Source: Bdellovibrio bacteriovorus str. Tiberius
GTDB lineage: Bacteria > Bdellovibrionota > Bdellovibrionia > Bdellovibrionales > Bdellovibrionaceae
NCBI RefSeq assembly: GCF_000317895.1
Contig: NC_019567.1
Span: forward strand, 1,178,001 to 1,242,000
DNA: 64,000 bases
Direction of reading: 5' to 3'
Part shown: in pieces, positions 44,214 through 53,254 of the stretch
Layout: every line of letters starts with the position of its first letter
Numbering within the stretch: the stretch's first letter is position 1
Made by a program: the position numbers and the translations under genes
Notes under the pieces: generated by a model
The model's input: only the letters and a program-made list of their open reading frames with translations
Database searches by the model: none
Told to the model about the DNA's origin: nothing

Positions 44214-45965
44214 ATGTCTATGAAGAGCTTGGTTAAGAAGACTTTCCTGATTGGTATGTCCATGATGACGCTGGCGCCTCAGTTCGCTACTGCGGCTTTG
44301 GAGTCTCAGATCAATTACTACCTAAATAGAGAAGATACCAAGGACATCCCGTTTATGTTTGTTCGGGGTTCTAACTTTTATCTTCATAAAAATACATTGA
44401 GTGCTTTATATGAAAAACGTGGTTTTTCTGCGATTTGGGTCGACGCAAAAGGTCGACCGAATGCAATGGCAGCGGCAGTGAAGGATGCCCTTAAGCAGGG
44501 AGCAATTTTGAATGGTCTTAATCCCGATGACTATTGGGATAAGATGATTGAAAGTATTTACGTATCCAATACGGATGGTAAATTCGGTCCCACATTTGAG
44601 TTGGCAGTTTCCGAGGCTGTTATCCGTTATGTAACTCATCTGTCCACGGGCCGCTTTGATCCGATGGAGATTGATACTGACATCAAACTTCCAAAGAAAA
44701 AATTTACGGAGTACGCAGAGCTTAGTCAGGTCATTTCAAGTGTTGAAGGACGGCCTGATGTTAAAGCTCTTGTTGCAGGTCTTGACAAGTTTGCACCTGT
44801 CCATACCCGTTACGTGGACCTGAAAAATTTATTGGCTTACTTCCGTGATATTCAAGGGAAAAATGGCTGGTCGCAAATAAGTTTGTCAAAGAAGTCTCTT
44901 CGTCTCGGTGATGACGACCCTGCAGTACCAGCAATTCGTATTCGTTTGCAGAGCCTCGGGTATTCAGTCCCGGCTGCAACTGCGGACAGTCAAAGAAAGT
45001 ATGACTCTGGTCTTGAAAGTCTTATCCGCCAGGTTCAGGGGTTAAATGGTTTGGATGCTGACGGTATTATTGGCGAGCAGGTTCTAAGCTTTCTGAATGT
45101 GACAGCGGCCGACCGTGCTTTTCAGATTGAAGTGAATATGGAAAAGCTTCGGTGGTTGCCTAAAAACATGGAACCTAGGCACGTGTTTGTTAACCTATCG
45201 ACTACAGAGTTTCAACTGTTTGACGGCGGCAGAGAGGTCATGAGCTTCCGCACGATCAATGGCGAGGGGTACCGCAGGACGCCGGTATTAAGAAATATGC
45301 TTAGTTTTGTTGAGTTGAATCCGACATGGACGGCTCCAGATTCGATTGTTTTCAAAGATAAACTCCATATCTTGCGACAGGGTGAGGCCGGTGTAAAGTA
45401 CCTCGAGGATCAACACATGAAACTCGTAAAGAAAAGTAACGGCGAGGTTGTGGACGCGACGGCTTCTTTGCTAAAGGGTCTGTCTCGAAGCAATTTTCCG
45501 TATTTATTGAGGCAAGATCCATGGAGAAAAAATGCTTTGGGCTCAATTAAGTTTCCGTTGCCCAATGAATGGTCTATATATTTGCATCACACCAGTGATC
45601 CAGATCTGTTTAAGAAGGACGCTCGTCATCTGAGTTCCGGTTGTGTGCGACTGGAAGATCCGTTCAAATTTGCTGAATATATTTTGCGTGACAATGTGGC
45701 ATTGAAGTCCAATCAACAGCAGCTCCATTGGTCGGCGGATGATTTAGAGAGTCTGGTGCCGCCGAGAGGTTCTAATGACGAAGTGCCTAAGGAATTGTGG
45801 GAAAAACGTATTCATTTGAAAACACCAGTACCAGTTTATTTGATTTACTTGACCGTGGCGCGATCTCAAGATGGTGCGGTTCGATTTGTAAACGATATCT
45901 ATGGTCAAGATTTGCGAGTGGCGAAAACAATGAAATCAGTGAGACACGGTAATGAACTATTCTAA
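44214..45965 (+). CDS. L,D-transpeptidase, YcbB/LdtD type
   Basis: 583 residues with a signal peptide (TFLIGMSMMTLAPQFATA). The YcbB order is visible: N-terminal scaffold (LSALYEKRGFSAIWVDAKGRP, LSTGRFDP), a peptidoglycan-binding segment (PAIRIRLQSLGY...GLDADGIIGEQVLSFLN), NMEKLRWLPKNMEPRHVFVNLS, and the YkuD catalytic region IYLHHTSDPDLF...RHLSSGCVRLEDP with the catalytic cysteine in SSGCVR. Forms 3-3 crosslinks in peptidoglycan. Predatory bdellovibrios are known to use L,D-transpeptidases on prey walls; whether this one acts on self or prey cannot be told. Lies in the AT-rich segment. Confidence 0.92.
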   Translation: MSMKSLVKKTFLIGMSMMTLAPQFATAALESQINYYLNREDTKDIPFMFVRGSNFYLHKNTLSALYEKRGFSAIWVDAKGRPNAMAAAVKDALKQGAILNGLNPDDYWDKMIESIYVSNTDGKFGPTFELAVSEAVIRYVTHLSTGRFDPMEIDTDIKLPKKKFTEYAELSQVISSVEGRPDVKALVAGLDKFAPVHTRYVDLKNLLAYFRDIQGKNGWSQISLSKKSLRLGDDDPAVPAIRIRLQSLGYSVPAATADSQRKYDSGLESLIRQVQGLNGLDADGIIGEQVLSFLNVTAADRAFQIEVNMEKLRWLPKNMEPRHVFVNLSTTEFQLFDGGREVMSFRTINGEGYRRTPVLRNMLSFVELNPTWTAPDSIVFKDKLHILRQGEAGVKYLEDQHMKLVKKSNGEVVDATASLLKGLSRSNFPYLLRQDPWRKNALGSIKFPLPNEWSIYLHHTSDPDLFKKDARHLSSGCVRLEDPFKFAEYILRDNVALKSNQQQLHWSADDLESLVPPRGSNDEVPKELWEKRIHLKTPVPVYLIYLTVARSQDGAVRFVNDIYGQDLRVAKTMKSVRHGNELF

Positions 45966-45978
45966 AGGAGCCATGAGT

Positions 45979-46992
45979 ATGAAAAAGCAAATATGGACAG
46001 TGATGTCTGTTATATTGTTTGCCGGTTCCGCCTGGGCGCAGGCCATGGGATCACTTGCGGTCAACGGAGCAGGTGGTGAAAATCAAGGCTTCCGTAAAGT
46101 GAAGGCCGTTCGTTGTGACGTCTCCAAGCGCGGCAGTTGTGACAATCCGGTTTTCTTTGATTTAAATAAACCGACAGCGGTTCCGGCTGGAATGTACATT
46201 GTTGGATTCGAAAACTCGATCAATCCTGATTTGGTTCAAGTGAGAGAGGGGTCGACCACGACTTTGCAGTTGGAACGCATTGATATTCCCGCAAATATGC
46301 AAAATCAAAATGTTCGCGTCTACCGTGATATGGGTCGACTTGTAGAGCAGCAAAAGATCTATATGACGATGTACTACATGAAGCGTCACTTCTTCTTTCT
46401 GGATAAGGACAACTTCGGTGATTTGTACCTTGCGGGTTTGTGGGAGCGAGATTTTGTACAGCGATTCACCTATGAAGCATGTTCCTCGGTTAAGCTCCCT
46501 TATAATCCCCCAGCGACTGCAGAGCAGGGGAAAGCCCTCTGTGATGTTTGGAATTCAGCAAAGCGTCCTTCTGACCTGAAAGTTCTTTTTGATTTTGGTG
46601 TTGGCCCTAGGGATAAGGATGGGTCTTTTACTCAGTTATGGGTTACATCGCCTACAGACACATTGAAAATGAAACATCCTCCTTACTTGGTTGCCGTGCC
46701 TTTGAAAGACTCGACCTTCGTGTCTGTTTTTCCGGGTGCGTATCGCCTCAGTGTCGAAGGCAAAGATGCTAATGGGAAAACAATCAAAAACGTCTCAATT
46801 GAAGTCGGAAACTACTCCAAATCCGGCAGTACTTTGGGTTTTTCATTGAACGTGGATGGCCTTTTCACTAACCTAGGTGAAGGGGATTGCGCATCGGCAC
46901 GTACATGGGAAACTGAATCCCGTGCGTATTGCACGAGTGATGATCAGGAAGGTTGCGACCGTTCTGCCGCATCAAGCTGCACTCCCATGTAA
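45979..46992 (+). CDS. Secreted protein, unknown function
   Basis: 337 residues with a signal peptide (MKKQIWTVMSVILFAGSAWAQ). I see beta-rich stretches but no known domain; the C-terminus is cysteine-rich (GDCASARTW, AYCTSDDQEGCDRSAASSCTPM). The start is ATG 45979: AAAGGAG lies eight bases upstream, while ATG 45973 is too close. The gene follows the LdtD-like gene by 13 bases and is followed by another secreted-protein gene after 12 bases, so the three form one operon. Confidence 0.72.
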   Translation: MKKQIWTVMSVILFAGSAWAQAMGSLAVNGAGGENQGFRKVKAVRCDVSKRGSCDNPVFFDLNKPTAVPAGMYIVGFENSINPDLVQVREGSTTTLQLERIDIPANMQNQNVRVYRDMGRLVEQQKIYMTMYYMKRHFFFLDKDNFGDLYLAGLWERDFVQRFTYEACSSVKLPYNPPATAEQGKALCDVWNSAKRPSDLKVLFDFGVGPRDKDGSFTQLWVTSPTDTLKMKHPPYLVAVPLKDSTFVSVFPGAYRLSVEGKDANGKTIKNVSIEVGNYSKSGSTLGFSLNVDGLFTNLGEGDCASARTWETESRAYCTSDDQEGCDRSAASSCTPM

Positions 46993-47004
46993 TGGGAAAA
47001 GGGA

Positions 47005-47595
47005 ATGCATAAAATTGTTGTAAGTTTATTGTTTGTTTTTGGGCCTCACTTTGCGGGGGCTCAAGGCATAAAACCAGTCTCTGTTTCGTATGAAAACCTC
47101 ATGCGTTGCTTCCCCGAGCTTCAAGATGAAAAGCTGTCATTCAAGGTCGACCTCAACCGGCTGAAGGACATCATGGACGAAAAGTTCGTGACCTCCCAAT
47201 CGCAGCTGCGTCAAAGAAAGATCCACTATCTGAACGCTGACAAAGAGCTGATGAACCTGATCCTGCGAACCAAGTTTGCCGGGGCCAAGAAGGTCGAAAC
47301 TGAACTTATTTTGCAGCAAGTCGACGAAAAGGGTGTCATCACCGATATCAAGCTGACAAACAATCAGCGTCTGAATCCAAACCAGGACACGATCAACAAC
47401 TTCCTGCTCAATGGAGTGATTAAATCAGACGAATACTCCTATAATGACACGAAGCTTAATAACGTGTTCTCGACCTATCGCCGGAACTTTAAAGACGTTC
47501 AGGAGATCGACCTGACCGACCGTGACGGCAAGCGTTCCGTACACTGCGAAAACCAGAAGAATCTCGGCATTATATGCACCTGTTCTAAAAAATAA
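47005..47595 (+). CDS. Secreted protein, unknown function
   Basis: 196 residues with a signal peptide (KIVVSLLFVFGPHFAGAQ). The mature protein is charged and predicted mostly helical with beta at the end; cysteines occur at MRCFPEL, VHCENQ and IICTCSKK. No family recognised. AAAAGGGA lies directly upstream. The first 120 bases share the AT-rich composition of the upstream genes and the rest returns to the GC-richer chromosomal style, marking the right edge of the anomalous segment. Confidence 0.7.
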   Translation: MHKIVVSLLFVFGPHFAGAQGIKPVSVSYENLMRCFPELQDEKLSFKVDLNRLKDIMDEKFVTSQSQLRQRKIHYLNADKELMNLILRTKFAGAKKVETELILQQVDEKGVITDIKLTNNQRLNPNQDTINNFLLNGVIKSDEYSYNDTKLNNVFSTYRRNFKDVQEIDLTDRDGKRSVHCENQKNLGIICTCSKK

Positions 47596-47600
47596 ATCTG

Positions 47601-47628
47601 TTGAATATCGACCTTTTAGATATATACT
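47601..47628 (+). promoter_or_regulatory. Promoter of the zapA-fau-rny-tyrS operon
   Basis: TTGAAT (47601-47606), a 16-base spacer and TATACT (47623-47628) give a leader of about 120 bases before zapA. Confidence 0.5.
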
Positions 47629-47757
47629 TTTCCTTGTGTTGATCTAGGATTTTTCTAGAGTTTTAAAAGGTTTAGGCATTCGAGGTCGAAAAAGTTCTGA
47701 GGACTTAAAGGTCCCAAGACATCTAGACCCATAGATTCTGCAGCTGTTGAGGTGCTA

Positions 47758-48066
47758 GTGACATCTGAGAAAAAAACCTACAATTTCCTAATTGCGGGTG
47801 TCCCTTACAAATTAAAAACCTCTCACGATGATGCGACCGTTGAGGAGCTCATCGAATTTGTAAATTCCAGAATGAATCAAGCCATGGCTGTCACCAAGAA
47901 TGGCTCTTATCAGAATGCGGCCGTACTCACGGCGATGAATCTTGCCGAAGAACTTATTCTATTGAAACGCAAAGCCCACCGCGAGTTGGAAAAACTTGAA
48001 GAAAAGGCATTGCAGCTTTCAATGGATCTGGAAAATTCCAAGAACAACAAGGTTTTGAACAACTGA
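47758..48066 (+). CDS. zapA: Cell division protein ZapA
   Basis: 102 residues, typical length. Binds FtsZ and bundles its filaments at the septum. The ZapA fold is visible as YNFLIAGVPYKLKTSHDDATVEELIEFVNSRMNQA, followed by a C-terminal coiled coil (LAEELILLKRKAHRELEKLEEKALQL). GTG 47758 is the likely start, with GAGG five to six bases upstream. Followed after 26 bases by the 5-formyl-THF cyclo-ligase gene; this pairing is conserved in many bacteria, often with the 6S RNA gene between them, which is absent here. Confidence 0.87.
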   Translation: MTSEKKTYNFLIAGVPYKLKTSHDDATVEELIEFVNSRMNQAMAVTKNGSYQNAAVLTAMNLAEELILLKRKAHRELEKLEEKALQLSMDLENSKNNKVLNN

Positions 48067-48092
48067 CTTTGTTTTGATTTCTTGGAGTGTCC

Positions 48093-48656
48093 ATGCCAGT
48101 TTCCTGGAGCTCTAAAAAGGACTGCCGGTCCTTCTTTAAATCTCTTTGTGCCCAAGAGTTTGCACAAGGTCTAGTTCAACAACAACAGCAGCTCGACGCC
48201 CATCTGCGTGATTTTATGAAGTCACAGACGGGGGTTTGGGGAGCCTACCGGGCCCTGCCCGAAGAGGCGCAGGTCGAAGAGGTGTTTCACATCCTTCACC
48301 TGACATGGGCCTTCCCCAAAATGCGCGAGGGTCTTTTGGAATTCTATGAGACCCGGGATTTTGATCTCGGGCCCTACGGAGTGCGGGAACCAAAACCCGG
48401 CTCTTTCCAAAGATCCCTGGCCGAAATGTCCGGTCTGCTGGTTCCCGGTTTGGTTTTTAATAAGAATGGCAATCGCCTCGGTAAAGGAAAAGGGTTTTAC
48501 GATAAAACCTTAGAGTCCTTCCCGGGGGTGAAAGTCGGAATTGGCTTTGATTTTCAGATCACTGCCGATCCGCTTCCCACCGAGCCTCATGATGTGAAAA
48601 TGGATTTCCTCATCACAGAATCAGGACTGGTCGATTGCAAGAAGCATCAGGAGTAA
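48093..48656 (+). CDS. fau: 5-formyltetrahydrofolate cyclo-ligase
   Basis: 187 residues. Converts 5-formyl-THF to 5,10-methenyl-THF using ATP. Visible family features are SSKKDCRSFFKSL at the N-terminus, GAYRALPEEAQVE in the middle, and the C-terminal LLVPGLVFNKNGNRLGKGKGFYDKTLESFPGVKVGIGFDFQ, which holds the G-x-G-KG-FYD nucleotide-binding signature. ATG 48093 has GGAG five bases upstream. Sits between zapA and rny in a tightly packed operon. Confidence 0.92.
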   Translation: MPVSWSSKKDCRSFFKSLCAQEFAQGLVQQQQQLDAHLRDFMKSQTGVWGAYRALPEEAQVEEVFHILHLTWAFPKMREGLLEFYETRDFDLGPYGVREPKPGSFQRSLAEMSGLLVPGLVFNKNGNRLGKGKGFYDKTLESFPGVKVGIGFDFQITADPLPTEPHDVKMDFLITESGLVDCKKHQE

Positions 48657-48663
48657 ATGAATC

Positions 48664-50229
48664 ATGGAGATCGTAATCAGCGCCATTATCGGCCTGCTCA
48701 TCGGCGGAACAGTCGTCTTCGTTATCAAACGTCTGCAGGACAACAACAAAAAGAAATCCGCACGTTTTGAAGCAGAACGCATTGTCAACAAAGCCAACTC
48801 TGAAGCTGCCAAGCTGAAGAAGGAATCTGAAAACAAAGCCAAGGATTTCGAAGCCCGCGCCCGCAAAAACGTCGAGCAGGACATTCACAAGCAAAAATCC
48901 ACAGTGAAAAACAAAGAATCCCAGCTTGAGCGCCGTTTGAAAGAGGTCGAAGACCAGTTCAAACAAAAGATGGAAGAAAACGAGCGTTATCTGAACTCTT
49001 TGAAAGACCGCGAAGAAAAAATCGCGATCTCTGAAAACCGCATCAAGGATCTTGAGAAAAAAGGCGAGACTCACATCGGTGAGCTGAAACAGAAGCTTGA
49101 GGCCGTGGCAGCAATGAGCCAGGACGAAGCACGCCGCCAGTTGCTGACCGCTTTGGAAGACGAAGCGAAACAGGAAGCAGCGAAAAAGATCGCTCAGATC
49201 GAAGAAGAGGCAAACAAAGAATCCGAGAAAAAAGCCAAGCGCATTCTGGCAACAGCTTTGTCCCGTTTTGCTTCCGAGTACACTTCTGAAAGAACTGTCA
49301 GCGTTCTGGCTCTGCCAAACGACGAGATGAAGGGTAAAATCATCGGCCGTGAAGGCCGTAACATCCGCACGCTGGAAGCACACTGCGGTGTGGATCTGAT
49401 CGTTGATGACACTCCAGAGGCGGTGGTTATCTCCGGTTTCGATCCGGTTCGCCGTGAGCTGGCTCGTCGTACCATCGAAAAACTGATGGAAGACGGTCGT
49501 GTTCACCCGGCACGTATTGAAGAAGTCGCTGAAAAACAGCGCAACGAACTGATGAAGTCCATGAAAGAGGAAGGCGAGCGCCACGTGATGGAGCTGGGCA
49601 TTCCGAACATGCACCCTGAACTGGTGAAAATCATCGGTGGTTTGAAATACCGCTCTTACCAGGGGCAAAATGCCTTGAATCAGTCATTGGAAGTGGCGAC
49701 GATCGCCGGTCTTCTGGCGGCTGAACTGGGTGTCAGTGTGAAGCTGGCAAGACGAGCGGGGCTTTTGCACAATATCGGTAAAGCGATCGATCACACCGTG
49801 GAAGGCAGCTATGCTTTCGTGGGTGCTGAAGCCGCTAAGAAATACAATGAATCCGAAGACGTTTGCCACGCGATCCGCGCTCATGATGAAGAGGAAAAAC
49901 CTCACTCTATCCTGGCTTGGATTGTTCATGCGGCTTACACTCTTTCCAGCTCCCGTCCGGGCGCACGTCGTCCGCAGATGGATACATTCATCCATCGTCT
50001 GGAAGACCTGGAAAGCATCGGCAATAGCTTCGACGGTGTTTTGAAAACATTGGCGCTGCAAGCAGGTAAAGACATCCGTGTGTTGGTTGAATCCAGCCGT
50101 GTGACGGATGATCAGGCGGTGATGTTGTCCCGTGATATCGCTCGTAAGATCGAACGCGAGATGCCTCAGGCCGGTCAGGTGAAAGTCACAGTGGTTCGTG
50201 AAACCCGTTCTGTGGAGCATGCAAGATGA
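48664..50229 (+). CDS. rny: Ribonuclease Y with altered HD motif (HN)
   Basis: 521 residues, the normal RNase Y length. N-terminal membrane helix ([18 protein letters not shown]), a long coiled coil to about residue 200, KH domain ([26 protein letters not shown]) and the HD domain. RNase Y starts mRNA decay at the membrane. In the metal-binding HD motif the sequence reads [15 protein letters not shown]: His369 followed by Asn370 (codon AAT, 49771-49773) instead of the usual Asp. The rest of the domain, including the [10 protein letters not shown] segment, looks intact. Overlaps tyrS by 4 bases. Confidence 0.93.
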   Translation: MEIVISAIIGLLIGGTVVFVIKRLQDNNKKKSARFEAERIVNKANSEAAKLKKESENKAKDFEARARKNVEQDIHKQKSTVKNKESQLERRLKEVEDQFKQKMEENERYLNSLKDREEKIAISENRIKDLEKKGETHIGELKQKLEAVAAMSQDEARRQLLTALEDEAKQEAAKKIAQIEEEANKESEKKAKRILATALSRFASEYTSERTVSVLALPNDEMKGKIIGREGRNIRTLEAHCGVDLIVDDTPEAVVISGFDPVRRELARRTIEKLMEDGRVHPARIEEVAEKQRNELMKSMKEEGERHVMELGIPNMHPELVKIIGGLKYRSYQGQNALNQSLEVATIAGLLAAELGVSVKLARRAGLLHNIGKAIDHTVEGSYAFVGAEAAKKYNESEDVCHAIRAHDEEEKPHSILAWIVHAAYTLSSSRPGARRPQMDTFIHRLEDLESIGNSFDGVLKTLALQAGKDIRVLVESSRVTDDQAVMLSRDIARKIEREMPQAGQVKVTVVRETRSVEHAR

Positions 50230-51443
50230 TGAGCCCGCAGGAGCAGCTGGAAAGAATCAAATTCGGCACCGCCGACTTCATCAACGACGAGGACATGCTT
50301 AAAAAACTTAAGCGCTCGATCGAGACGAAGAAACCTTTGAATATCAAACTGGGTGCAGATCCAACACGTCCGGACATTCACTTGGGTCACACCGTTGTGA
50401 TCAACAAACTGAAAACCTTCCAGGATCTGGGGCACAAAGTGTCCTTCCTGATCGGGGATTTCACGGCGATGATCGGGGATCCATCCGGTAAAAACAGCAC
50501 GCGTCCGATGCTGACTCGCGAAGAGATCGAAGAAAACGGCCGCTCTTACGCAAAGCAAATCTTTAAGATCCTGGATCCGGATAAAACCGAGATCGTGTAC
50601 AACTCCAGCTGGATCATGAAAATGACTCCGGCGGAATTCATCACCATGACTTCCAAATACACCGTGGCTCAGTTGCTTGAACGCGAGGATTTCACCAAAC
50701 GCTACCGATCGGGCACTCCGATCGGCATTCACGAGTTCATTTATCCGCTGACTCAAGGTTACGATTCCGTGGCTTTGAAAACCGACGTCGAGTTGGGTGG
50801 TACGGATCAGAAGTTCAACCTTCTGGTGGGTCGTGCGATGCAGGCCGCTTACGGAATGGAAGCACAGTGCGTGCTGACCATGCCGATTCTTGAAGGTATC
50901 GATGGCGTGAACAAGATGTCCAAATCTTTGGATAACTATATTTCTGTCGTGGATACACCGAAAGACATGTTCGGAAAAACCATGCGAATTTCCGACGAGC
51001 TGATGTACCGCTGGTACGAGCTTTTGACGGATGTTGGTGCTGCTGGTTTGAATCAGCTGCGTGCGGATGTGACTGAAGGCCGCAAACACCCGCGCACAGT
51101 GAAAGTGGAACTTGCAAAATTCCTTATCAAACGTTTCCATTCCCAGGCTGAAGCGCAAGCGGCGGAAGACGAGTTCAACCGCATCTTCGTGGAAAAAGGC
51201 CTGCCGGATGAAGTGCCTGACTTTGAAGTCACTGCTGAAGACCAAGTGGGTCTGGCGGCGTTGATGGTGAAAGCTCAGCTGGCGGCTTCCAACAGTGAAG
51301 CCGGCCGTTTGATCCAGGGTGGTGGGGTGCAGATTGATGGCGAGAAGGTTTCGGACCCTCGTTTGAAAATCGACCTGAAATCCGGCGCAAGCTTCGTGCT
51401 GAAAGCCGGTAAAAAGAAATTCGTTAAGATTGTTGTTAAGTAG
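50226..51443 (+). CDS. tyrS: Tyrosyl-tRNA synthetase
   Basis: 405 residues. Class I enzyme charging tRNA-Tyr. The HIGH motif appears as HLGH in [16 protein letters not shown] and the KMSKS motif as KMSKSLDNY. The tyrosine site has [16 protein letters not shown]-terminal S4-like RNA-binding domain ends the protein ([20 protein letters not shown]). The form is the TyrZ-like branch rather than the E. coli TyrS branch. Starts at ATG 50226, overlapping the rny stop codon (a second ATG follows at 50229), so the two are translationally coupled. Confidence 0.96.
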   Translation: MMSPQEQLERIKFGTADFINDEDMLKKLKRSIETKKPLNIKLGADPTRPDIHLGHTVVINKLKTFQDLGHKVSFLIGDFTAMIGDPSGKNSTRPMLTREEIEENGRSYAKQIFKILDPDKTEIVYNSSWIMKMTPAEFITMTSKYTVAQLLEREDFTKRYRSGTPIGIHEFIYPLTQGYDSVALKTDVELGGTDQKFNLLVGRAMQAAYGMEAQCVLTMPILEGIDGVNKMSKSLDNYISVVDTPKDMFGKTMRISDELMYRWYELLTDVGAAGLNQLRADVTEGRKHPRTVKVELAKFLIKRFHSQAEAQAAEDEFNRIFVEKGLPDEVPDFEVTAEDQVGLAALMVKAQLAASNSEAGRLIQGGGVQIDGEKVSDPRLKIDLKSGASFVLKAGKKKFVKIVVK

Positions 51444-51468
51444 TCAGAATTGATCGGGGATCCGAGTT

Positions 51469-52281
51469 ATGAAAATCAAATTTCTTCCGCAGAATATCGA
51501 AGTTGAGGGCACTCCTGACAAGAGCCTTTTGCAGATTGCAACGGAGAACAAACTGGAAATCCGATCCATCTGCAAGGGTGTTCCTTCCTGTGCGGAGTGC
51601 CGTGTGCGCATCTCTGAAGGGGATTCGAACATCCTTCCCCCGACGAAAGCCGAGCTGAACCTTATCGGGACCAGCCATTTCATCGATGGTCGTCGCTTAA
51701 GTTGCCAGGTTCGTTGTTATGGGGATGTGACAGTGGACCTGACTGAACAGGTTCAAAACAGCGAAAACAAGACCAAGAAAATCAGAGGCTTCCGCGCCAA
51801 CAAACAGATCGAATCCAAAGCCGTGAACGACACCATGCTTTTGTCGGAAAAGCCGGAAGACCGTCCACAGCATCAGCAGGCGGATCGTGGCGGTGAGGCC
51901 CTTGAGGCTTCCACTGAGGAAGTTTCTGCAGAAGCCGGGAATCAAGCTCAGCCGCAATCCCAGCCAAAACAGCAACAGCCGCAACAAAAACAGCAACAGC
52001 GCCAGCAGCAGAACCGCCAACAGCAGCAAAAACAACAGGGTGGTGGCGGCGGCAATCGCCAACAGCAGGGCCAGCAGAAGCAAAACCAGCAAAAACAGGG
52101 TCAGCAGAAGCAAGGTCAGCCTAAGCAGCAGCAAAATCAAAAGCAGGCTCAAGGCGGCGGTCAGCAAAACCGCAATCAAAATCAGAATCAAAATCGCGGT
52201 CAGAATCAAAACAAACCGCAAAATCAGAATCCGCAAGCTCAACAGCAGCAGCCAAAGCAGGACCGTAAGGATAACAAATAA
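51469..52281 (+). CDS. 2Fe-2S ferredoxin with Q/N-rich prion-like tail
   Basis: 270 residues. Residues 1-95 are a ferredoxin domain with cluster ligands Cys35, Cys41, Cys44 and Cys79 (C-x5-C-x2-C-x34-C, as ICKGVPSCAEC and LSCQVRC). After a charged linker (100-160) the last 110 residues are almost only Gln, Asn, Lys, Arg, Pro and Gly (for example QQKQQQRQQQNRQQQQKQQ, NRNQNQNQNRGQNQ). Bacterial ferredoxins of this type end near residue 100. The tail resembles prion-like or RNA-granule low-complexity domains. Last gene of the zapA-tyrS operon, 25 bases after tyrS. Confidence 0.87.
   Translation: MKIKFLPQNIEVEGTPDKSLLQIATENKLEIRSICKGVPSCAECRVRISEGDSNILPPTKAELNLIGTSHFIDGRRLSCQVRCYGDVTVDLTEQVQNSENKTKKIRGFRANKQIESKAVNDTMLLSEKPEDRPQHQQADRGGEALEASTEEVSAEAGNQAQPQSQPKQQQPQQKQQQRQQQNRQQQQKQQGGGGGNRQQQGQQKQNQQKQGQQKQGQPKQQQNQKQAQGGGQQNRNQNQNQNRGQNQNKPQNQNPQAQQQQPKQDRKDNK
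51937..52278 (+). repeat. Low-complexity Q/N-coding repeat tract
   Basis: Degenerate CAG/CAA/AAC triplets encode the ferredoxin tail. Units vary (CAGCAGAAC, CAAAACCAG, CAGAATCAA), so this is not a perfect tandem array. Such tracts can expand or contract by slippage. Confidence 0.8.
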
Positions 52282-52344
52282 TCCGAGCGGTCTGGACCTG
52301 TGGGCAGTTTCCTGTAAACAGATCTTTACCGATAAGTTTCACGG

Positions 52345-53154
52345 ATGTCACACAAGATCACTTACCGGGAACGGGGACAAGGGCCACTGCTGATACTTCT
52401 TCATGGTTATGGAGGAAGTGTTCACCATTGGGAATCCATCGCGGATACTCTGTCGGCTCACTACCGTGTGATTGTTCCCAATCTTAGCCACATCTATATG
52501 AGCAGTGATAAGCTGTTCTTCACCGTGCAAATCGAAGCGGTCGCCAAGTTCATCCGTGAAAACTTCCCGGGGGAAAAGGTCCGTCTTGCAGGTTTAAGCT
52601 ATGGTGGTGCTTTGTCCTGGGGGCTGGCGACCCAGCATCCGGATCTGGTTGAAAAGACTGTTTTGATCAATCCAATGGTGACCGATCCCATTCGGCACTT
52701 CCTGCCAAAAGAACTGAAATTCTTCTTTGCCATTCCGCTCAACTTGAAAAGTGTCTATGTGATGCTTTCAACCCCGATGGGCAGGGCTTTCCTGAAGCGT
52801 TCAGCGCAGATCTTCCGCGATGAACGCAGTGAAGGAAACGTGTCAGTGGAAACACTGAAAGGCCGCAAACTGCAGTTTGTCGCGCACATGATTCATCACT
52901 TTGCCTGGATCCTGCGTTCTGAAGACTGGGCTTACTGGCACACGCGTTTGTATTCGTACCGTGGTGAATGTCGGTTGATCTTTGATGAAAAGGATCTGCT
53001 TTTTGATCAGGCGGCCTATCGTCATTTTGCCAATCACATCGGTTGCGAGGATGTCGTGATTTTGACGGGTGCAGGTCACCTGGCGATTAAAACGCAGCCC
53101 GAAGAAATTTCGCGTCTCATACGTGAGTTTTTAAGCGAATCCGTTGCAGCTTAA
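52345..53154 (+). CDS. Alpha/beta-fold hydrolase
   Basis: 269 residues. HGYGGSVHHWE holds the oxyanion-hole motif, GLSYGG the nucleophilic serine (Ser near residue 90), FDEKDLLFD the acid and GAGHLAIKTQPEE the histidine. A cap region lies between about 120 and 200. Specificity cannot be assigned; esterase or C-C hydrolase activities are possible. It starts 63 bases after the ferredoxin gene with no strong ribosome site (ACGG only). Confidence 0.87.
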   Translation: MSHKITYRERGQGPLLILLHGYGGSVHHWESIADTLSAHYRVIVPNLSHIYMSSDKLFFTVQIEAVAKFIRENFPGEKVRLAGLSYGGALSWGLATQHPDLVEKTVLINPMVTDPIRHFLPKELKFFFAIPLNLKSVYVMLSTPMGRAFLKRSAQIFRDERSEGNVSVETLKGRKLQFVAHMIHHFAWILRSEDWAYWHTRLYSYRGECRLIFDEKDLLFDQAAYRHFANHIGCEDVVILTGAGHLAIKTQPEEISRLIREFLSESVAA

Positions 53155-53254
53155 GACAATTCAAAAATAAAAATACGCTTCCACATTCCGGTCATAGTCC
53201 TTGGGCATTCTAACGGTGCGGCAGGTTTAGTTTGTTATTACGCCGGAGGAAGTT

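Larger units (their letters stand above)
41815..47130. other. AT-richer segment with both boundaries inside genes
   Basis: Sampled 60-base lines count 37-47 % GC here (for example 37 % at 42421 and 42481), against 55-60 % just before and about 50 % just after. A/T-ending codons (TTA, ATA, AGA) become common. The left edge falls within the lipoprotein A gene and the right edge within the first 120 bases of the 47005 gene. No integrase, IS or tRNA flanks it. Confidence 0.6.

Noticed and set aside
48067-48092. 6S RNA gene expected between zapA and the cyclo-ligase gene
   Set aside because: The gap is only 26 bases, too short for 6S RNA. The 160-base zone before zapA shows no clear 6S-like long hairpin.
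51697-52242. Leu-rich frame antisense to the ferredoxin tail, looking like a membrane protein
   Set aside because: Poly-Leu is simply the complement of the CAG/CAA-rich tract.
51937-52278. CRISPR-like or tandem repeat array
   Set aside because: Units are degenerate and in frame with a coding sequence, with no spacer structure.
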